64,000 bases of DNA, taken from positions 62,001-126,000 of the forward strand of contig JAJZTF010000007.1 in assembly GCA_021821945.1 (NCBI GenBank), given 5' to 3'. This document shows, piece by piece, positions 8,651 through 19,240 of this stretch; the first letter of the stretch is position 1, and each line of letters opens with the position of its first letter. Both the position numbers and the translations under genes were made by a program. This DNA is from Pseudomonadota bacterium. GTDB lineage: Bacteria; Pseudomonadota; Gammaproteobacteria; Burkholderiales; Gallionellaceae. Below the pieces are notes generated by a model. The model saw only the letters and a program-made list of their open reading frames with translations. It made no database searches and was not told the DNA's origin.

Positions 8651-9889
8651 ATGAACATCCTCTCATCCCTGCCAGGCCACATCCAGTTGCGCCGCCTGGT
8701 CACCCTGCGCAGCCTGGCGATCGCGGCCCAGCTTTTGGCGCTCTGGCTGGCCTGGAGGACCTTGCATCTCGAACTATCCTGGATTCCCATGCTGATGGGC
8801 ATAGGAGGACTCGCTGCGGTCAATCTGCTGACGCTGCTGCGCTTGAGATCGATGCGTCCGGTGACCAATTCGGAGATGTTCGCCCAGCTTGTCGCCGACG
8901 TCCTCGTGCTGAGCCTGCTGCTTTACTATTCAGGCGGGTCGACCAATCCCTTCGTCTCGCTCTATCTGCTCCCCCTCGTGGTCAGTGCGGCCACGCTTCC
9001 CGCCTCCTACACATGGGGCATGGCGGCGCTGACCACTGCCTGCTACAGCTGGCTGATGATCTACCACATGCCTCTTCCGCAGAGGGACATGGAAATGGAC
9101 AACCCGTTCAACGTGCATGTGCTCGGCATGTGGATGGGTTTCGTCTTCAGCGCGATGGTGGTCGCCTCCTTCGTGGTCTGGATGGCGAAAGCCGTGCGCA
9201 GCCGGGATCAGCTGCTTTCCGAGGTTCGCGAGGAAATTCTGCGCAACGAGCGCATCGTGGCGCTGGGCACTCAGGCAGCCGGTGCCGCACATGAGCTTGG
9301 CACGCCGCTATCCACGATGGCCGTTGTCATCAACGAACTCGAGAGCACCGCCCCCAAAGAGATGCAGGAGAGCCTTGCCCTGCTCGACGAGCAGGTCAGG
9401 CTCTGCCGTCGGATCCTGGACAAGATGATGGTCAACGCGCAGGACAGCGGGGCGAGCAGGATACAGGATGCTCATGAATTCATGGCCGAAGTGCTGGACG
9501 AATGGCAGCTCCTGAGGCCCACCGCCCATTACGATTACCATGAGGATCAGCATCTGCCCGCCATCAGCGTGGACATCACCCTGCGCGCCGCACTGATGAA
9601 CCTGCTCAACAATGCGGCAGATGCAAGCGGGCTTCCGGTGGACATAGATGCGCGATGCGACGACGACAGGTTCATCATCGAGATACGCGACCAGGGGCCT
9701 GGCCTCAGCGAGGAAGTCACGCTCAAGGCAGGTTCCGCATTCTTCACGACCAAGCCGGAAGGAAGGGGGCTTGGGCTTTTTCTCGCCAATGCGACTGTCG
9801 AGCGCATGGGCGGGGCCGTGCGCCTCTACAACCGCGAAGGGGGAGGCGCGACCACCGAGATCATCCTGCCGATTGCGGGGGCTCCGTGA
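8651..9889 (+). CDS. regB: Redox-sensing histidine kinase, RegB/PrrB/ActS family
   Basis: Membrane sensor kinase that, in studied proteobacteria, senses the quinone pool/redox state and controls respiration, carbon fixation and other energy systems. The 412-aa protein has about six N-terminal membrane helices, the family motif GGSTNPF (95-101) linked to quinone sensing, an H-box GAAHELGTPLST with His214, a conserved cysteine at 252 (VRLCRRIL) in the position of the RegB redox cysteine, and a C-terminal ATPase domain (NLLNNAADAS, DQGPGL, GRGLGLFLA). The stop overlaps the regA start. Confidence 0.92.
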   Translation: MNILSSLPGHIQLRRLVTLRSLAIAAQLLALWLAWRTLHLELSWIPMLMGIGGLAAVNLLTLLRLRSMRPVTNSEMFAQLVADVLVLSLLLYYSGGSTNPFVSLYLLPLVVSAATLPASYTWGMAALTTACYSWLMIYHMPLPQRDMEMDNPFNVHVLGMWMGFVFSAMVVASFVVWMAKAVRSRDQLLSEVREEILRNERIVALGTQAAGAAHELGTPLSTMAVVINELESTAPKEMQESLALLDEQVRLCRRILDKMMVNAQDSGASRIQDAHEFMAEVLDEWQLLRPTAHYDYHEDQHLPAISVDITLRAALMNLLNNAADASGLPVDIDARCDDDRFIIEIRDQGPGLSEEVTLKAGSAFFTTKPEGRGLGLFLANATVERMGGAVRLYNREGGGATTEIILPIAGAP

Positions 9890-10425
9890 ACCAGGAAGAA
9901 TCCGCGTCCCTGCTGCTGGTGGATGACAGCGCAACCTTCTGCAAGGTGCTCTCCGCTGCGCTCTCAAGGCGCGGCTTTTCGGTCAGCATCGCGCACAGCG
10001 TCGAGGAGGCGCTTCCCCTTGCGCGTGAAAATCCCCCCGAGTTCGCCGTGGTGGACATGAAGATGAGCGGCGCATCGGGGCTGGTTCTCGTCAAGGCATT
10101 GCACGAGCTCGACCCGAACACCCGCATCGTCGTGCTGACAGGCTATGCCAGCATCAGCACCGCTGTCGAAGCGATCAAGCTGGGTGCTACGCAATACCTT
10201 GCAAAGCCGGCCAACGCGGACGAGATCATCGCCGCTTTCAGGCATGAGGCGGACGGCAACGTGGAACTCAGGATGCCGGCGACCAACATAGAGAAGCTGG
10301 AATGGGAACACATACAGCGCGTGATGCAGGAGAACGACTACAACATCTCGGCGACAGCCCGGGCGCTCAACATGCACCGGCGCACGCTGCAGCGCAAGCT
10401 CAACAAGCCCCCGCCCAGCGCCTGA
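9886..10425 (+). CDS. regA: Response regulator RegA/PrrA/ActR
   Basis: Partner of the upstream kinase. The 179-aa protein has a receiver domain with Asp57 in FAVVDMKMSG and the lysine motif LAKPAN, then a Fis-type helix-turn-helix near the end (NISATARALNMHRRTLQRKL). The GTG start overlaps the regB stop by four bases, so the pair is co-translated. Likely targets in this window include the oxidase cluster, but I cannot identify RegA sites by eye. Confidence 0.93.
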   Translation: MNQEESASLLLVDDSATFCKVLSAALSRRGFSVSIAHSVEEALPLARENPPEFAVVDMKMSGASGLVLVKALHELDPNTRIVVLTGYASISTAVEAIKLGATQYLAKPANADEIIAAFRHEADGNVELRMPATNIEKLEWEHIQRVMQENDYNISATARALNMHRRTLQRKLNKPPPSA

Positions 10426-10496
10426 GGGCACTTTCCCGTATAATGCCAGGGTCCCAGATCCATTTCGAAGCAACACTGCACGCAAAGAGATACGAC

Positions 10497-11372
10497 ATGC
10501 CCAACGAACAGATCCGTCAGAAACTCACCAGCGCCCTGGCCGACCTAGACACGCTGCCGGCCATGCCTTCCATCGCGATGAAGCTGATGGCGCTTGATCT
10601 CAATACGGACCAGGGGGAGGCGGAGCTTCTGAAGCTGATCGGACAGGACCCGCAGATTTCCGCCAAGCTGATCGGCCTGTCCAATTCCCCGATGATGGGC
10701 CTGAACCGCAAGGTGGGCACGGTGCCGGAAGCCGCGATGCTGCTAGGTCTCACGCGCGTCAAGGCCGTCGCGCTCGGCATCGCCGCGATGTCCAATTTCT
10801 CCAAGGTTCCCTCGACGCAGAATTTTGCGCCGCAATACCTCTGGCTGCACAGCCTTTCGATCGCCATCGCGATGAACACGCTCTCGCTGTCGATGCCTAG
10901 GCAGATGAGGCCGCAGCAGGATCACATCCACCTGGCCGGGCTGCTGCACGACATGGGCTACATGGCGATACACCATGTCGACAGCGCGGCAAGCAACGAA
11001 CTGCACCGCATGCTCGCGCTCGAGCCCGCCCGCCATGTGCTGGAAATCGAACAGGAAGTGCTCGGCATCTCGCACTGCGAGATAGGCGCGCAGCTGGCCC
11101 GCCGCTGGAATTTGCCGGAAGAGATCATCGAGGTACTGCATTACCACCACACGCCGCACATAGACGAGGTTCCGCTGACCAATTTGCTCCCCTACATGAT
11201 CAATCTTTGCGAGAAGCTGCTGCCCAACTTCGGCATCAACGAATACTGCGGCGTCGAGATCAGCGAAATGGAATGGCAGACGCTGGGGATAGACCCCGAC
11301 AATGCAGACGAACTCAGAAGCACGATCAACGAGATCGCCCTTCAGGCGGCCCAGATGGCCGACATATTCTAA
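10497..11372 (+). CDS. HDOD domain protein
   Basis: A 291-aa protein with an HDOD (metal-lacking HD-related) domain: LPAMPSIAMKLMAL, VPEAAMLLGLTRVKAVALGIA and AGLLHDMGYMAIHHV followed by HYHHTPH. HDOD proteins are signalling adaptors whose output is usually unknown. The ATG at 10497 was chosen because the HDOD motif follows directly; upstream in-frame codons overlap regA. It is close behind regBA (71 bases) and just ahead of dacC. Confidence 0.85.
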   Translation: MPNEQIRQKLTSALADLDTLPAMPSIAMKLMALDLNTDQGEAELLKLIGQDPQISAKLIGLSNSPMMGLNRKVGTVPEAAMLLGLTRVKAVALGIAAMSNFSKVPSTQNFAPQYLWLHSLSIAIAMNTLSLSMPRQMRPQQDHIHLAGLLHDMGYMAIHHVDSAASNELHRMLALEPARHVLEIEQEVLGISHCEIGAQLARRWNLPEEIIEVLHYHHTPHIDEVPLTNLLPYMINLCEKLLPNFGINEYCGVEISEMEWQTLGIDPDNADELRSTINEIALQAAQMADIF

Positions 11373-11380
11373 GACCGAGC

Positions 11381-12526
11381 ATGAAGGCCCTTCTTCTGTT
11401 CATCTGTCTGCTGGCGAGCCTGTCGAGCCTTGCAGATCCGCTCGACCAGGCGCCTGTCCTGGATGCCAAGTCCTACCTGCTGTATGACCTTTCGAGCAAC
11501 CAGATCCTTTTGAGCCATAACGCGGACGAGCATGTCGAACCGGCCTCGCTTACCAAGCTGATGACGGCTTATCTCACCTTCGGCGCGCTAAAGCAAGGCA
11601 AGCTCCAGTTGAACCAGAGCGTGAGCGTGCCTCTGGATGGCCCGCACGTCTCGAGCGGCGAATCCCGCATGCTGTTGAAACCGGGACAGACCGTGACGAT
11701 AGACGAGCTTCTGCACGGTTTGATCGTGCAGTCCGGCAACGATGCCGCGCATCTTCTGGCCATCGAAGTCGGCGGCACCGAATCCCAGTTCGTCGCGATG
11801 ATGAACAGGGAAGCCCAGCGGCTCGGCATGAAGAACACGCACTTTGCAAACCCCGTGGGCATGCCCGATGCCGAGCATTACAGCACCGCCTACGATCTCA
11901 CACTGCTTGCCGCGGCGGTGGTGCGCGACTTCCCCGAGTACTATCCGATCTTCAAGCTCAAGGAATACACCTTCAACAACGTCTCGCAGGCAAACAGGAA
12001 CCGCCTCCTGTGGCTGGATCCCTATGCCGACGGCATGAAAACGGGGCATACCGAATCGGCAGGCTTCTGCCTCGTGGGTTCCGCGCTGCGCGACAAGAGG
12101 CGGCTGATCTCGGTGGTTCTCGGCGCGACATCGGACAGCGAGCGCGCATCGGACAGCCAGAAGCTTCTGAACTACGGATTCCAGTCCTTCGATGCGGTGA
12201 GGCTCTACCAGAACAGCCAGCCCGTCATGCATGCGCGCGTATGGAAGGGGACGGAAAACCAGGTTGGCCTCGGATTCAGGCGCGATCTCGTGCTGACCAT
12301 CCCCAAGGGGCAGTATGCCAGGCTCAAGGCGAGCGTGGAAACCCATCAGCCCATCATCGCCCCGATAGAATCCGGCCAGCAGCTCGGCATACTGAGATTC
12401 ACGCTGGACGGAAAACCGTATGCACAGTTTCCGCTGCTCGCCCTTGACGGCGTGGCCCAGGCCAACGTGTTCTCGCGCGGGCTGGACAGCATACGCCTGC
12501 TGATCAGAAAGTACAGCTCCCTGTAG
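11381..12526 (+). CDS. dacC: D-alanyl-D-alanine carboxypeptidase (PBP5/6 type)
   Basis: Periplasmic penicillin-binding protein that trims the terminal D-Ala of peptidoglycan side chains. The 381-aa precursor has a signal peptide (MKALLLFICLLASLSSLADP), SxxK at 56-59 (SLTK), an SGN motif (LIVQSGNDAAH) and KTG (GMKTGHTES), and ends with an amphipathic stretch (RGLDSIRLLIRKYSSL) of the kind that anchors PBP5 to the membrane. The next gene makes a D-amino acid aminotransferase, a common pairing in betaproteobacteria. Confidence 0.93.
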   Translation: MKALLLFICLLASLSSLADPLDQAPVLDAKSYLLYDLSSNQILLSHNADEHVEPASLTKLMTAYLTFGALKQGKLQLNQSVSVPLDGPHVSSGESRMLLKPGQTVTIDELLHGLIVQSGNDAAHLLAIEVGGTESQFVAMMNREAQRLGMKNTHFANPVGMPDAEHYSTAYDLTLLAAAVVRDFPEYYPIFKLKEYTFNNVSQANRNRLLWLDPYADGMKTGHTESAGFCLVGSALRDKRRLISVVLGATSDSERASDSQKLLNYGFQSFDAVRLYQNSQPVMHARVWKGTENQVGLGFRRDLVLTIPKGQYARLKASVETHQPIIAPIESGQQLGILRFTLDGKPYAQFPLLALDGVAQANVFSRGLDSIRLLIRKYSSL

Positions 12527-12535
12527 GAGGCGGAC

Positions 12536-13387
12536 ATGATCTACCTGAACGGACAATACATGCCGATAGAGGAAGCAAGGATCCCCGTGCTCGATCGCGG
12601 CTTCATCTTCGGCGATGGCGTATACGAGGTGATCCCCGTGTATTCGAGGCACGCATTCAGGCTGGATGAACACCTGAGGCGCCTGAAGCACAGCCTTGAT
12701 GGCATCAGGCTTGCCAGTCCCCACAGCGACGAGGAGTGGGCGGACATACTCGGCAGGGTCATAGCCGGGAACGAGGCCGAGGATCAGTACCTTTATCTGC
12801 ACATCACGCGGGGCGTGGCAAGGCGCGACCATGCATTCCCGAATCCGCCCGTTCCGCCCACGGTGTTCGTGATGAGCAATCCGCTCCCCAAGCCTCCCGA
12901 CCATCTTCTCGCCACCGGCATCTCCGCTGTCACGGCGGAAGACAACCGCTGGCTGAGATGCGACATTAAGGCGATCTCGCTATTGCCCAACGTGCTGCTC
13001 CGGCAGAAGGCGATCGACGAGGGATGCGCGGAAACCGTGCTGATGCGCAACAGCTTCCTGACGGAGGGGGCTGCAAGCAACATCTTCGCGGTCAAGGAAG
13101 GCATGCTGCTGGCCCCGCCCAAGGACAACCTCATGCTGCCCGGCATCACCTACGACGTGATACTCGAGATCGCAGACGCCAACGGCATCCCGTTCGAGGT
13201 GCGCAGGGTTTCGGCGTCCGAAGTCTTCCACGCGGACGAACTCCTGCTGACTTCGAGCACGAAGGAAGTCCTGGCGATCACGAGGCTGGACGGGAAACCC
13301 GTAGGCGCCGGCCTCCCTGGGCCGGTTTTCAGGCGCATGCATGCGCTTTACCAGGAATTCAAACACAAGGTGATGCGAGCGAAATGA
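12536..13387 (+). CDS. dat: D-amino acid aminotransferase (PLP class IV)
   Basis: Interconverts D-alanine/D-glutamate and their keto acids, linked to cell-wall precursors. The 283-aa protein has the class IV fold: [17 protein letters not shown] near the start, PLP lysine in [13 protein letters not shown], and [11 protein letters not shown] near the phosphate-binding loop. GGAGG precedes the start. It overlaps ybeD by four bases. Branched-chain aminotransferases share the fold, but the length and neighbourhood favour Dat. Confidence 0.9.
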   Translation: MIYLNGQYMPIEEARIPVLDRGFIFGDGVYEVIPVYSRHAFRLDEHLRRLKHSLDGIRLASPHSDEEWADILGRVIAGNEAEDQYLYLHITRGVARRDHAFPNPPVPPTVFVMSNPLPKPPDHLLATGISAVTAEDNRWLRCDIKAISLLPNVLLRQKAIDEGCAETVLMRNSFLTEGAASNIFAVKEGMLLAPPKDNLMLPGITYDVILEIADANGIPFEVRRVSASEVFHADELLLTSSTKEVLAITRLDGKPVGAGLPGPVFRRMHALYQEFKHKVMRAK

Positions 13388-13668
13388 CCGACTTCCCAGA
13401 GATTCCGGAATCCGAGAGCCTGATCGAATATCCGAGCGATTTCCCGCTCAAGATCTTCGGCGCGCAGCATCCCGAGCTCGCCCAGTCGGTGCTCGAGGTG
13501 GTCATGAGGCATGCCCCCGATTACGATGCGGCGAGCATGGAGATGCGCGCAAGCAGGACAGCGAAATACATCAGCCTCACCTGCACGATACGCGCAACCT
13601 CCCGGGCCCAGCTCGATGCGCTCTACCGGGAGCTTTGCGCACACCCGCTCGTCAAGATGGTATTGTGA
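13384..13668 (+). CDS. ybeD: YbeD/DUF493 family protein
   Basis: A 94-aa cytoplasmic protein of the UPF0250/DUF493 family ([11 protein letters not shown]...APDYDA...[10 protein letters not shown]). Family members have an ACT-like fold and regularly lie next to lipB; the biochemical role is not firmly established. It overlaps both dat (ATGA) and lipB (GTGA), so it is embedded in the translationally coupled set. Confidence 0.92.
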   Translation: MTDFPEIPESESLIEYPSDFPLKIFGAQHPELAQSVLEVVMRHAPDYDAASMEMRASRTAKYISLTCTIRATSRAQLDALYRELCAHPLVKMVL

Positions 13669-14288
13669 GCCCTGTGATCCACACGCCGGGGCTGGTCGAA
13701 TACCTGCCGACCTGGGAGGCGATGAAACGCTTCACGGATCAACGCACCGCGGATACCCGGGACGAGATCTGGCTTTTGCAGCATCCCCCGACTTTCACCC
13801 AGGGGCTTGCCGGATTGCCCGAGCATCTGCTGCGGAAAACCGACATCCCGGTGATCAAGATAGATCGCGGGGGGCAGATCACCTATCACGGCCCCGGACA
13901 GATCGTGGCCTATCTGCTGCTCGACCTGCGCCGCCTCAAGCTCACCGTGCGCGAGCTGGTGAGCGTGATGGAGCGATCCGTGATAGATTTGCTGGCCGAT
14001 TACGGCATCCCAGCCGCAAGCCGGATCGATGCGCCCGGCGTGTATGTGAACGATGCGAAGATCGCCTCATTGGGTCTCAAAATCAGGCATGGCTGCTGCT
14101 ATCATGGACTGGCGCTCAACGTGGACATGAACCTCTCGCCCTTCAGCCTGATCAATCCCTGCGGCTATCGCGGTTTGCGCGTCACCCAGTGCTCGGAGCT
14201 CGGCATCACGTCCAGCATCAACGAACTTCAGGCAGGACTTGCACAGAATCTGGTCCGCGGCCTCAAGCAGACAAGGAAAGCAGCATGA
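13665..14288 (+). CDS. lipB: Octanoyltransferase LipB
   Basis: Moves octanoyl groups from acyl carrier protein to lipoyl domains, first step of de novo lipoate synthesis. The 207-aa protein has the signatures [19 protein letters not shown] and [20 protein letters not shown] with the catalytic cysteine in RVTQCSELG. The GTG at 13665 overlaps the ybeD stop; a second in-frame GTG lies three codons later. The end overlaps lipA. Confidence 0.94.
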   Translation: MSPVIHTPGLVEYLPTWEAMKRFTDQRTADTRDEIWLLQHPPTFTQGLAGLPEHLLRKTDIPVIKIDRGGQITYHGPGQIVAYLLLDLRRLKLTVRELVSVMERSVIDLLADYGIPAASRIDAPGVYVNDAKIASLGLKIRHGCCYHGLALNVDMNLSPFSLINPCGYRGLRVTQCSELGITSSINELQAGLAQNLVRGLKQTRKAA

Positions 14289-15220
14289 ACGAAAACAGAC
14301 AGACAGGCGCGGCAAAGACTGCACGCAACCCGATCAGGATCGTCCCCCTTGAGCAGAGGCTGCGCAAGCCCGAATGGATACGGGTCAAGACCGGGTCCGG
14401 CAGCGGCTACCACGACGTCAAGAGACTGCTGAGAGAACACAAGCTCGTGACCGTATGCGAGGAGGCCTCCTGCCCCAACATAGGCGAATGCTTCAGCAAG
14501 GGCACGGCGACCTTCATGATCCTGGGCGATGTATGCACAAGACGCTGCCCCTTCTGCGACGTCGCGCACGGCAAGCCCAATCCCCCGGATCCCGGGGAGC
14601 CCTCCAATCTTGCCCGTTCCATCGGCCTTCTGAAGCTAAGCTATGTGGTGATCACGAGCGTGGACCGGGACGATTTGAGGGATGGCGGCGCAAAGCATTT
14701 TGCCGACTGCCTGTCCGCGGTGCGTGCAGGCTCGCCATCCACCCGGCTGGAAATCCTGGTCCCCGATTTTCGCGGCAGGCTGGACGCCGCGCTCGATGCG
14801 CTTTCTGAAAGTCTGCCCGACGTCCTCAACCACAACCTCGAGACCGTGCCCAGGCTATACAGGCTCGCCCGTCCCGGCGCCGACTATGCGCATTCCCTGA
14901 AGCTGCTGAAGGATTTCAAGGCGAGATTTCCCGGCATACCCACGAAATCCGGCCTGATGCTGGGACTAGGGGAGCGTGATGAGGAGGTGCTGGAAGTGAT
15001 GCGCGACTTGCGCGCGCATGATGTGGACATGCTGACCCTGGGCCAGTATCTGCAGCCTTCCGAAGGACATCTACCCGTGCTGCGCTATGTCCCTCTGGAA
15101 ACCTTTGCGATGTTCGAGGCCGAGGCAAAAGCGATGGGATTCTCCCACGCCGCCTGCGGACCCATGGTGAGGAGCAGCTACTACGCGGACGAACAGGCGC
15201 ACAAGGCGGGTGCAATCTGA
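14285..15220 (+). CDS. lipA: Lipoyl synthase LipA
   Basis: Radical SAM enzyme inserting two sulfurs into octanoyl chains. The 311-aa protein has the auxiliary cluster motif [12 protein letters not shown] and the radical SAM motif [10 protein letters not shown], then the conserved [10 protein letters not shown] and SGLMLGLGE, and the C-terminal RSSYYA serine motif. Overlap with lipB supports a lipBA operon. It is convergent with the MgtC/DUF4010 gene 6 bases downstream. Confidence 0.96.
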   Translation: MNENRQTGAAKTARNPIRIVPLEQRLRKPEWIRVKTGSGSGYHDVKRLLREHKLVTVCEEASCPNIGECFSKGTATFMILGDVCTRRCPFCDVAHGKPNPPDPGEPSNLARSIGLLKLSYVVITSVDRDDLRDGGAKHFADCLSAVRAGSPSTRLEILVPDFRGRLDAALDALSESLPDVLNHNLETVPRLYRLARPGADYAHSLKLLKDFKARFPGIPTKSGLMLGLGERDEEVLEVMRDLRAHDVDMLTLGQYLQPSEGHLPVLRYVPLETFAMFEAEAKAMGFSHAACGPMVRSSYYADEQAHKAGAI

Positions 15221-15226
15221 GCCAGG

Positions 15227-16483
15227 CTACCAGAGCAGCGGCAGCAACCCAAGCACTGCAAGGCCTAGCAAAAGAACCAGGCTCTGCGCGCCCGTCTTCC
15301 GCGAGGAAAGCGCATAGGCATAGATTCCCTTGATCACGTTGTTGCTGGCAGCCGCGATCAGGATGCCGTCCGAGGCAACATGCAGCGGGGTCATCAGGGG
15401 AGTGGACTGCGTAAGCCCCATGATGAAGGGATCCACATCGGTCACGCCCATGATCGCTGCCAGCGTATAGACGCCCGTCCTTCCGAGGTAGGTCACGGCA
15501 AGATGGGTTGCGACCAGCATGCCGACGAAGAGCAGCGCAAAGAACAGCGCCGCCCTGATCTCGAGCGGATTCCTGGGCTCGGATGCCCGCTCCACCCTGA
15601 GTGCCTGGCCATCGGAGCGCCTCGACCAGATCCATCCTGCTGCCAGCGCAATCATCGCGAGCACGACAAACGGCATGGCCAGCCTTTCCATCAGCGCCTG
15701 GTTGAAAAGCGCCATCAGGACGGCGAGGCGCAGATACATCACGCCCGATGCGATCAGTATGCCGCCCGAAAAAAGGTGGGGCTGCTCCTCATCCTTGGCC
15801 CGCCTGGCCAAGGCCACCGTCGCAACCGTAGAGGAATAGGCGCCGCCAAGGATGGCCGCCAGGATCACGCTCCCCTTCTCCCTGGTCAGGCGTTGCAGCA
15901 CATAGCTGCCGTACGACACGCCGCTGACCGCCACCACGACCACCCAGGTCTTAAAGGGATTGATCCGGAACGGGGTGTAAGGCACATCGGGCAACAGCGG
16001 CAGGATCACCGCGGAGAGGAAAAGAAATTTCGCGAAGGTCAGGATGTCCGTGCTTTCTATGCGCTTGGCCAGACTCTCCAGCCCTTCCTTCAGCTCGAGC
16101 AGCAGAAGGCTTGAGACCGTCAGTGCCGTGGCGATCCAGAACATCCCGTGGTAGACGAAGGCACCGACGAGATAGGTGGCAAGCCCCGACATCTCGGATG
16201 TGACGCCCGAGCTAGACGATGTGGTGAGCTTGTGCCAGTAGGAAATCATCAAAAAGCCGCCCACCACGGCAAAGCCGATCGCCTGGGGCAGAAGTTCCCC
16301 GCCCGAGAGCTCGCTCATCGAATAGCCGATCAGGCCGATCAGCGGGAAAGTCCTCACGCCGCCGAACGAATAGTGTCCGTCCCTGTCCTTGCGCTCCTCG
16401 CGCTCAAGCCCGATCAGGAACGACAGGAAGAGAACGAAAAGCACATGCGCCCATTCTGGCGGCATCGATCCGAAAAGATTCAT
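15227..16483 (-). CDS. MgtC/DUF4010 integral membrane protein
   Basis: A 418-aa polytopic protein with an N-terminal MgtC-like domain (LSFLIGLEREERKDRDG, SFGGVRTFPLIGLIG) and a C-terminal DUF4010 half (SNNVIKGIYAYAL). About 12 membrane helices are visible. MgtC domains relate to Mg2+ stress in other bacteria, but the transport or regulatory role of these fusions is unknown. An in-frame TTG four codons upstream is an alternative start. Confidence 0.85.
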   Translation of the reverse strand: MNLFGSMPPEWAHVLFVLFLSFLIGLEREERKDRDGHYSFGGVRTFPLIGLIGYSMSELSGGELLPQAIGFAVVGGFLMISYWHKLTTSSSSGVTSEMSGLATYLVGAFVYHGMFWIATALTVSSLLLLELKEGLESLAKRIESTDILTFAKFLFLSAVILPLLPDVPYTPFRINPFKTWVVVVAVSGVSYGSYVLQRLTREKGSVILAAILGGAYSSTVATVALARRAKDEEQPHLFSGGILIASGVMYLRLAVLMALFNQALMERLAMPFVVLAMIALAAGWIWSRRSDGQALRVERASEPRNPLEIRAALFFALLFVGMLVATHLAVTYLGRTGVYTLAAIMGVTDVDPFIMGLTQSTPLMTPLHVASDGILIAAASNNVIKGIYAYALSSRKTGAQSLVLLLGLAVLGLLPLLW

Positions 16484-16528
16484 GGCATCCGTCAAAAATG
16501 CATAGAGGGATCCATTGTATTCCCGTCT

Positions 16529-17449
16529 TCACTTTACCGCACCCGCCTGGTTCCTGGTAAGGCTCACGATCATCACCCCGCACATCACAAGGAATGCGCC
16601 CGCGACCTGCAGGGGCGTGACTTGCTCGCCAAGGAAAAGATAGGCCAGATAGATCGTGCTGACGGGGCCTATCGAACCGATCAGGGACGCGCGGGAAGAG
16701 CCTATGTGGCGTATCGCATAGGAGAGCAGGAAGACCGGGAGCACGGTGGAAAAAAGCGCCATCGCGACCGAATATTCGTATACGCGAAAAGGCAGAACGA
16801 GCGAACCCAGGCTATGCGTCAGAGCAAACTGCAGCAGACAGGCGATGCCTGCCACGATCATCGCCATCGAAGTGAAACGCTCGACACCCAATCGCGCGAT
16901 CGCATGCCCCGCACCCACGAGATATATCGAATAAGAGAGCGTGCTCGCAAAAACCAGCATGGCTCCAAGCAGGGTGGACTCTCCCTGACGCCCTCCCGCA
17001 TCGTGCAAAAACACGAGCGCAATGCCCAGATAGCTCAATGCCATCGCCGCGAGCACCTTCTTCCCTATCGGCCGTTTGTACAGCAGCGCTGCGAGCACCA
17101 CGGTCATGGTCGGATAGAGGAAGAGTATCAGGCGCTCCAGCCCCGCCGTGATGTACTGCAAGCCCAAAAAATCGAAGAGACTGGAAAGATAGTAGCCTGT
17201 CAGGCCCACCCCCAGGACCAGCAGCTTGTCCTTCAGGGCAAGCGGATCGATGCTCTTGCGGCGCACCCAAAACAGCACGGCGACAAAAAATGGCATCGCG
17301 AAGGACATGCGCAGCGCAAGCAGCGTGATGGTGTCGACGCGATACTGGTAGGCCAGCTTGACCAGGATGGCCTTCGCCGAAAACCCGATCGCCGCAAGCA
17401 GCGCAAACACCACTCCGGCATAGCCTCCCTCACGCATCCCTTCTTCCAT
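16529..17449 (-). CDS. EamA/DMT-family transporter
   Basis: A 306-aa inner-membrane protein with ten predicted helices arranged as two EamA repeats ([20 protein letters not shown] ... [36 protein letters not shown] ... [18 protein letters not shown]). Substrate is unknown; the family exports amino acids and other small metabolites. Its start overlaps the 3' end of leuA by 20 bases, so it is probably co-expressed with leucine synthesis, which hints at an exported amino or keto acid. Confidence 0.88.
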   Translation of the reverse strand: MEEGMREGGYAGVVFALLAAIGFSAKAILVKLAYQYRVDTITLLALRMSFAMPFFVAVLFWVRRKSIDPLALKDKLLVLGVGLTGYYLSSLFDFLGLQYITAGLERLILFLYPTMTVVLAALLYKRPIGKKVLAAMALSYLGIALVFLHDAGGRQGESTLLGAMLVFASTLSYSIYLVGAGHAIARLGVERFTSMAMIVAGIACLLQFALTHSLGSLVLPFRVYEYSVAMALFSTVLPVFLLSYAIRHIGSSRASLIGSIGPVSTIYLAYLFLGEQVTPLQVAGAFLVMCGVMIVSLTRNQAGAVK

Positions 17450-19088
17450 CCAGCATCCGGTTCACCCCGCTGAACAATGCCCTGACCGCTGCGGTCACGA
17501 TATTTTCGTCCATCCCCACCCCATGGCAGCTGCCTTTGTCATGCGCGATCTCGATGAACGCCGCGGCCTTCGCATTACCGCCTTCGGCGCTTTCGCCCAT
17601 GGAGGATTCATCATAGCCCGTCACCTTGACGTTTATCCCCTTCTTCATGAGCGCATGGGCAGCGGCATCGATGGGCCCGTTGCCGATTCCCGTGAAGGTC
17701 TGCCTTGCGCCATCCATCTCGACGAGGATTTCGATGCCCTGCTTCTCGCCCGCCTCGAAAAGATGATGGGCAAGATAGCGCAGGGGAGAAGACGCATCAA
17801 GGTAAGCGGCTGAAAAGATCCGCCAGATATCCCGGGCGCTCAATTCGCCCCCATCCCGGTCTGCATGCTTCTGCACGACGGATGAGAATTCGATCTGCAG
17901 GCGGCGCGGCATGACAATACCGTATTCCTTCTCGAGCAGATAGGCTATCCCCCCCTTTCCCGACTGGCTGTTGACCCTGATCACGGAGTCGTAGTTTCGT
18001 CCCACATCCCTGGGATCGATCGGAAGATAAGGCACACCCCAGGGTTCATCCTCATTCTGCCTTGCGAATCCCTTCCGGATCGCATCCTGATGCGATCCGG
18101 AAAAGGCGGTGAAAACCAGATCGCCCGCATAGGGATGGCGCGGATGAACCGGCAGCTGGTTGCAGTGCTCGACGGTTCTCACGACCCTGCTGATGTCGGA
18201 AAAATCGAGCCCCGTAGCCACCCCCTGGGTATGGAGGTTCAACGCAAGCGTCACGATGTCGACATTTCCCGTCCTCTCGCCGTTCCCGAAGAGGCAGCCT
18301 TCGACCCTCTCGGCGCCCGCCATCAATCCCAGTTCGGTTGCCGCGACCGCAGTGCCCCTGTCGTTGTGCGCATGCAGGCTCAGGATGACGCTGTCCCGTC
18401 TTGCGAGATTGCGGTGCATCCATTCGACCTGGTCGGCATACACGTTGGGTGTCGAGACCTCGACCGTAGCCGGAAGGTTGATGATCACCCTGTTTTCTGG
18501 CGTCGCGCCCCAGGCGCTTGTCACCGCATCGCAAATCTCGAGAGAAAATTCAAGCTCGGTGGCGGAAAAGGTCTCGGGGCTGTATTCGAGCACCCATTCC
18601 GTCTCAGGCTGGCTTGCGGCAAGATCCCTGATCAGGAGCACCGCATCGACCGCCATCCTGACGACCTCATCGCGGCTCATGCCGAACACCATCTCCCGGA
18701 AGGGTCTGGAGGTCGCGTTGTAAACATGCACGATCGCACGCCTTGCCCCCTTCAGAGACTCCATCGTGCGGCGGATCAGATGTTCGCGCGCCGCGGTCAG
18801 CACCGCTATCGTGACGTCTTGAGGGATGCGCCCCTCCCCGATCAGGGTGCGCACGAAGTCATATTCTATCTGCGATGCCGAAGGAAACGCAACCTCGATC
18901 TCCCTGAATCCGATCTCGCAGAGCATGTCGAACATGCGCATCTTGCGATCAAGATTCATCGGCTCGAAAAGCGCCTGGTTGCCATCGCGCAGATCCGAAC
19001 TCATCCAGACCGGATGGCTCGTTATGGTTCTGTCTGGCCACTGCCTGTCTGTGAGCGCCACCGGCTGAAATGGCATGTACTTGTTCAT
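17430..19088 (-). CDS. leuA: 2-isopropylmalate synthase (LeuA2 type)
   Basis: First committed step of leucine synthesis: 2-oxoisovalerate plus acetyl-CoA. The 552-aa protein has [15 protein letters not shown], the metal-binding HAHNDRG motif ([15 protein letters not shown]), [12 protein letters not shown] and a C-terminal LeuA regulatory domain ([23 protein letters not shown] is in that region). The length and N-terminus ([16 protein letters not shown]) match the longer fungal/actinobacterial-like form rather than the 515-aa E. coli form. The ATG at 19088 has AGGGAG before it. An Lrp-family gene diverges from it across an AT-rich region. Confidence 0.95.
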   Translation of the reverse strand: MNKYMPFQPVALTDRQWPDRTITSHPVWMSSDLRDGNQALFEPMNLDRKMRMFDMLCEIGFREIEVAFPSASQIEYDFVRTLIGEGRIPQDVTIAVLTAAREHLIRRTMESLKGARRAIVHVYNATSRPFREMVFGMSRDEVVRMAVDAVLLIRDLAASQPETEWVLEYSPETFSATELEFSLEICDAVTSAWGATPENRVIINLPATVEVSTPNVYADQVEWMHRNLARRDSVILSLHAHNDRGTAVAATELGLMAGAERVEGCLFGNGERTGNVDIVTLALNLHTQGVATGLDFSDISRVVRTVEHCNQLPVHPRHPYAGDLVFTAFSGSHQDAIRKGFARQNEDEPWGVPYLPIDPRDVGRNYDSVIRVNSQSGKGGIAYLLEKEYGIVMPRRLQIEFSSVVQKHADRDGGELSARDIWRIFSAAYLDASSPLRYLAHHLFEAGEKQGIEILVEMDGARQTFTGIGNGPIDAAAHALMKKGINVKVTGYDESSMGESAEGGNAKAAAFIEIAHDKGSCHGVGMDENIVTAAVRALFSGVNRMLDGRRDA

Positions 19089-19240
19089 GGTCTGCTCCCT
19101 GATCTCGATGAGCAGCATCATAGGGGAAATCAAGCAGCAGGTGCTTGCTTTTTATGGTACATTTCCCATAATAATTGCAATTAAGTTTTTCTATAAAAAA
19201 TAATATTGAAATTATATTCCAATAATAAAGGAAAATAAAA

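Noticed and set aside
19089-19133. Leucine leader peptide upstream of leuA
   Set aside because: The in-frame stretch with MMLLIEI runs directly into LeuA without a stop, and no attenuator hairpins are evident.
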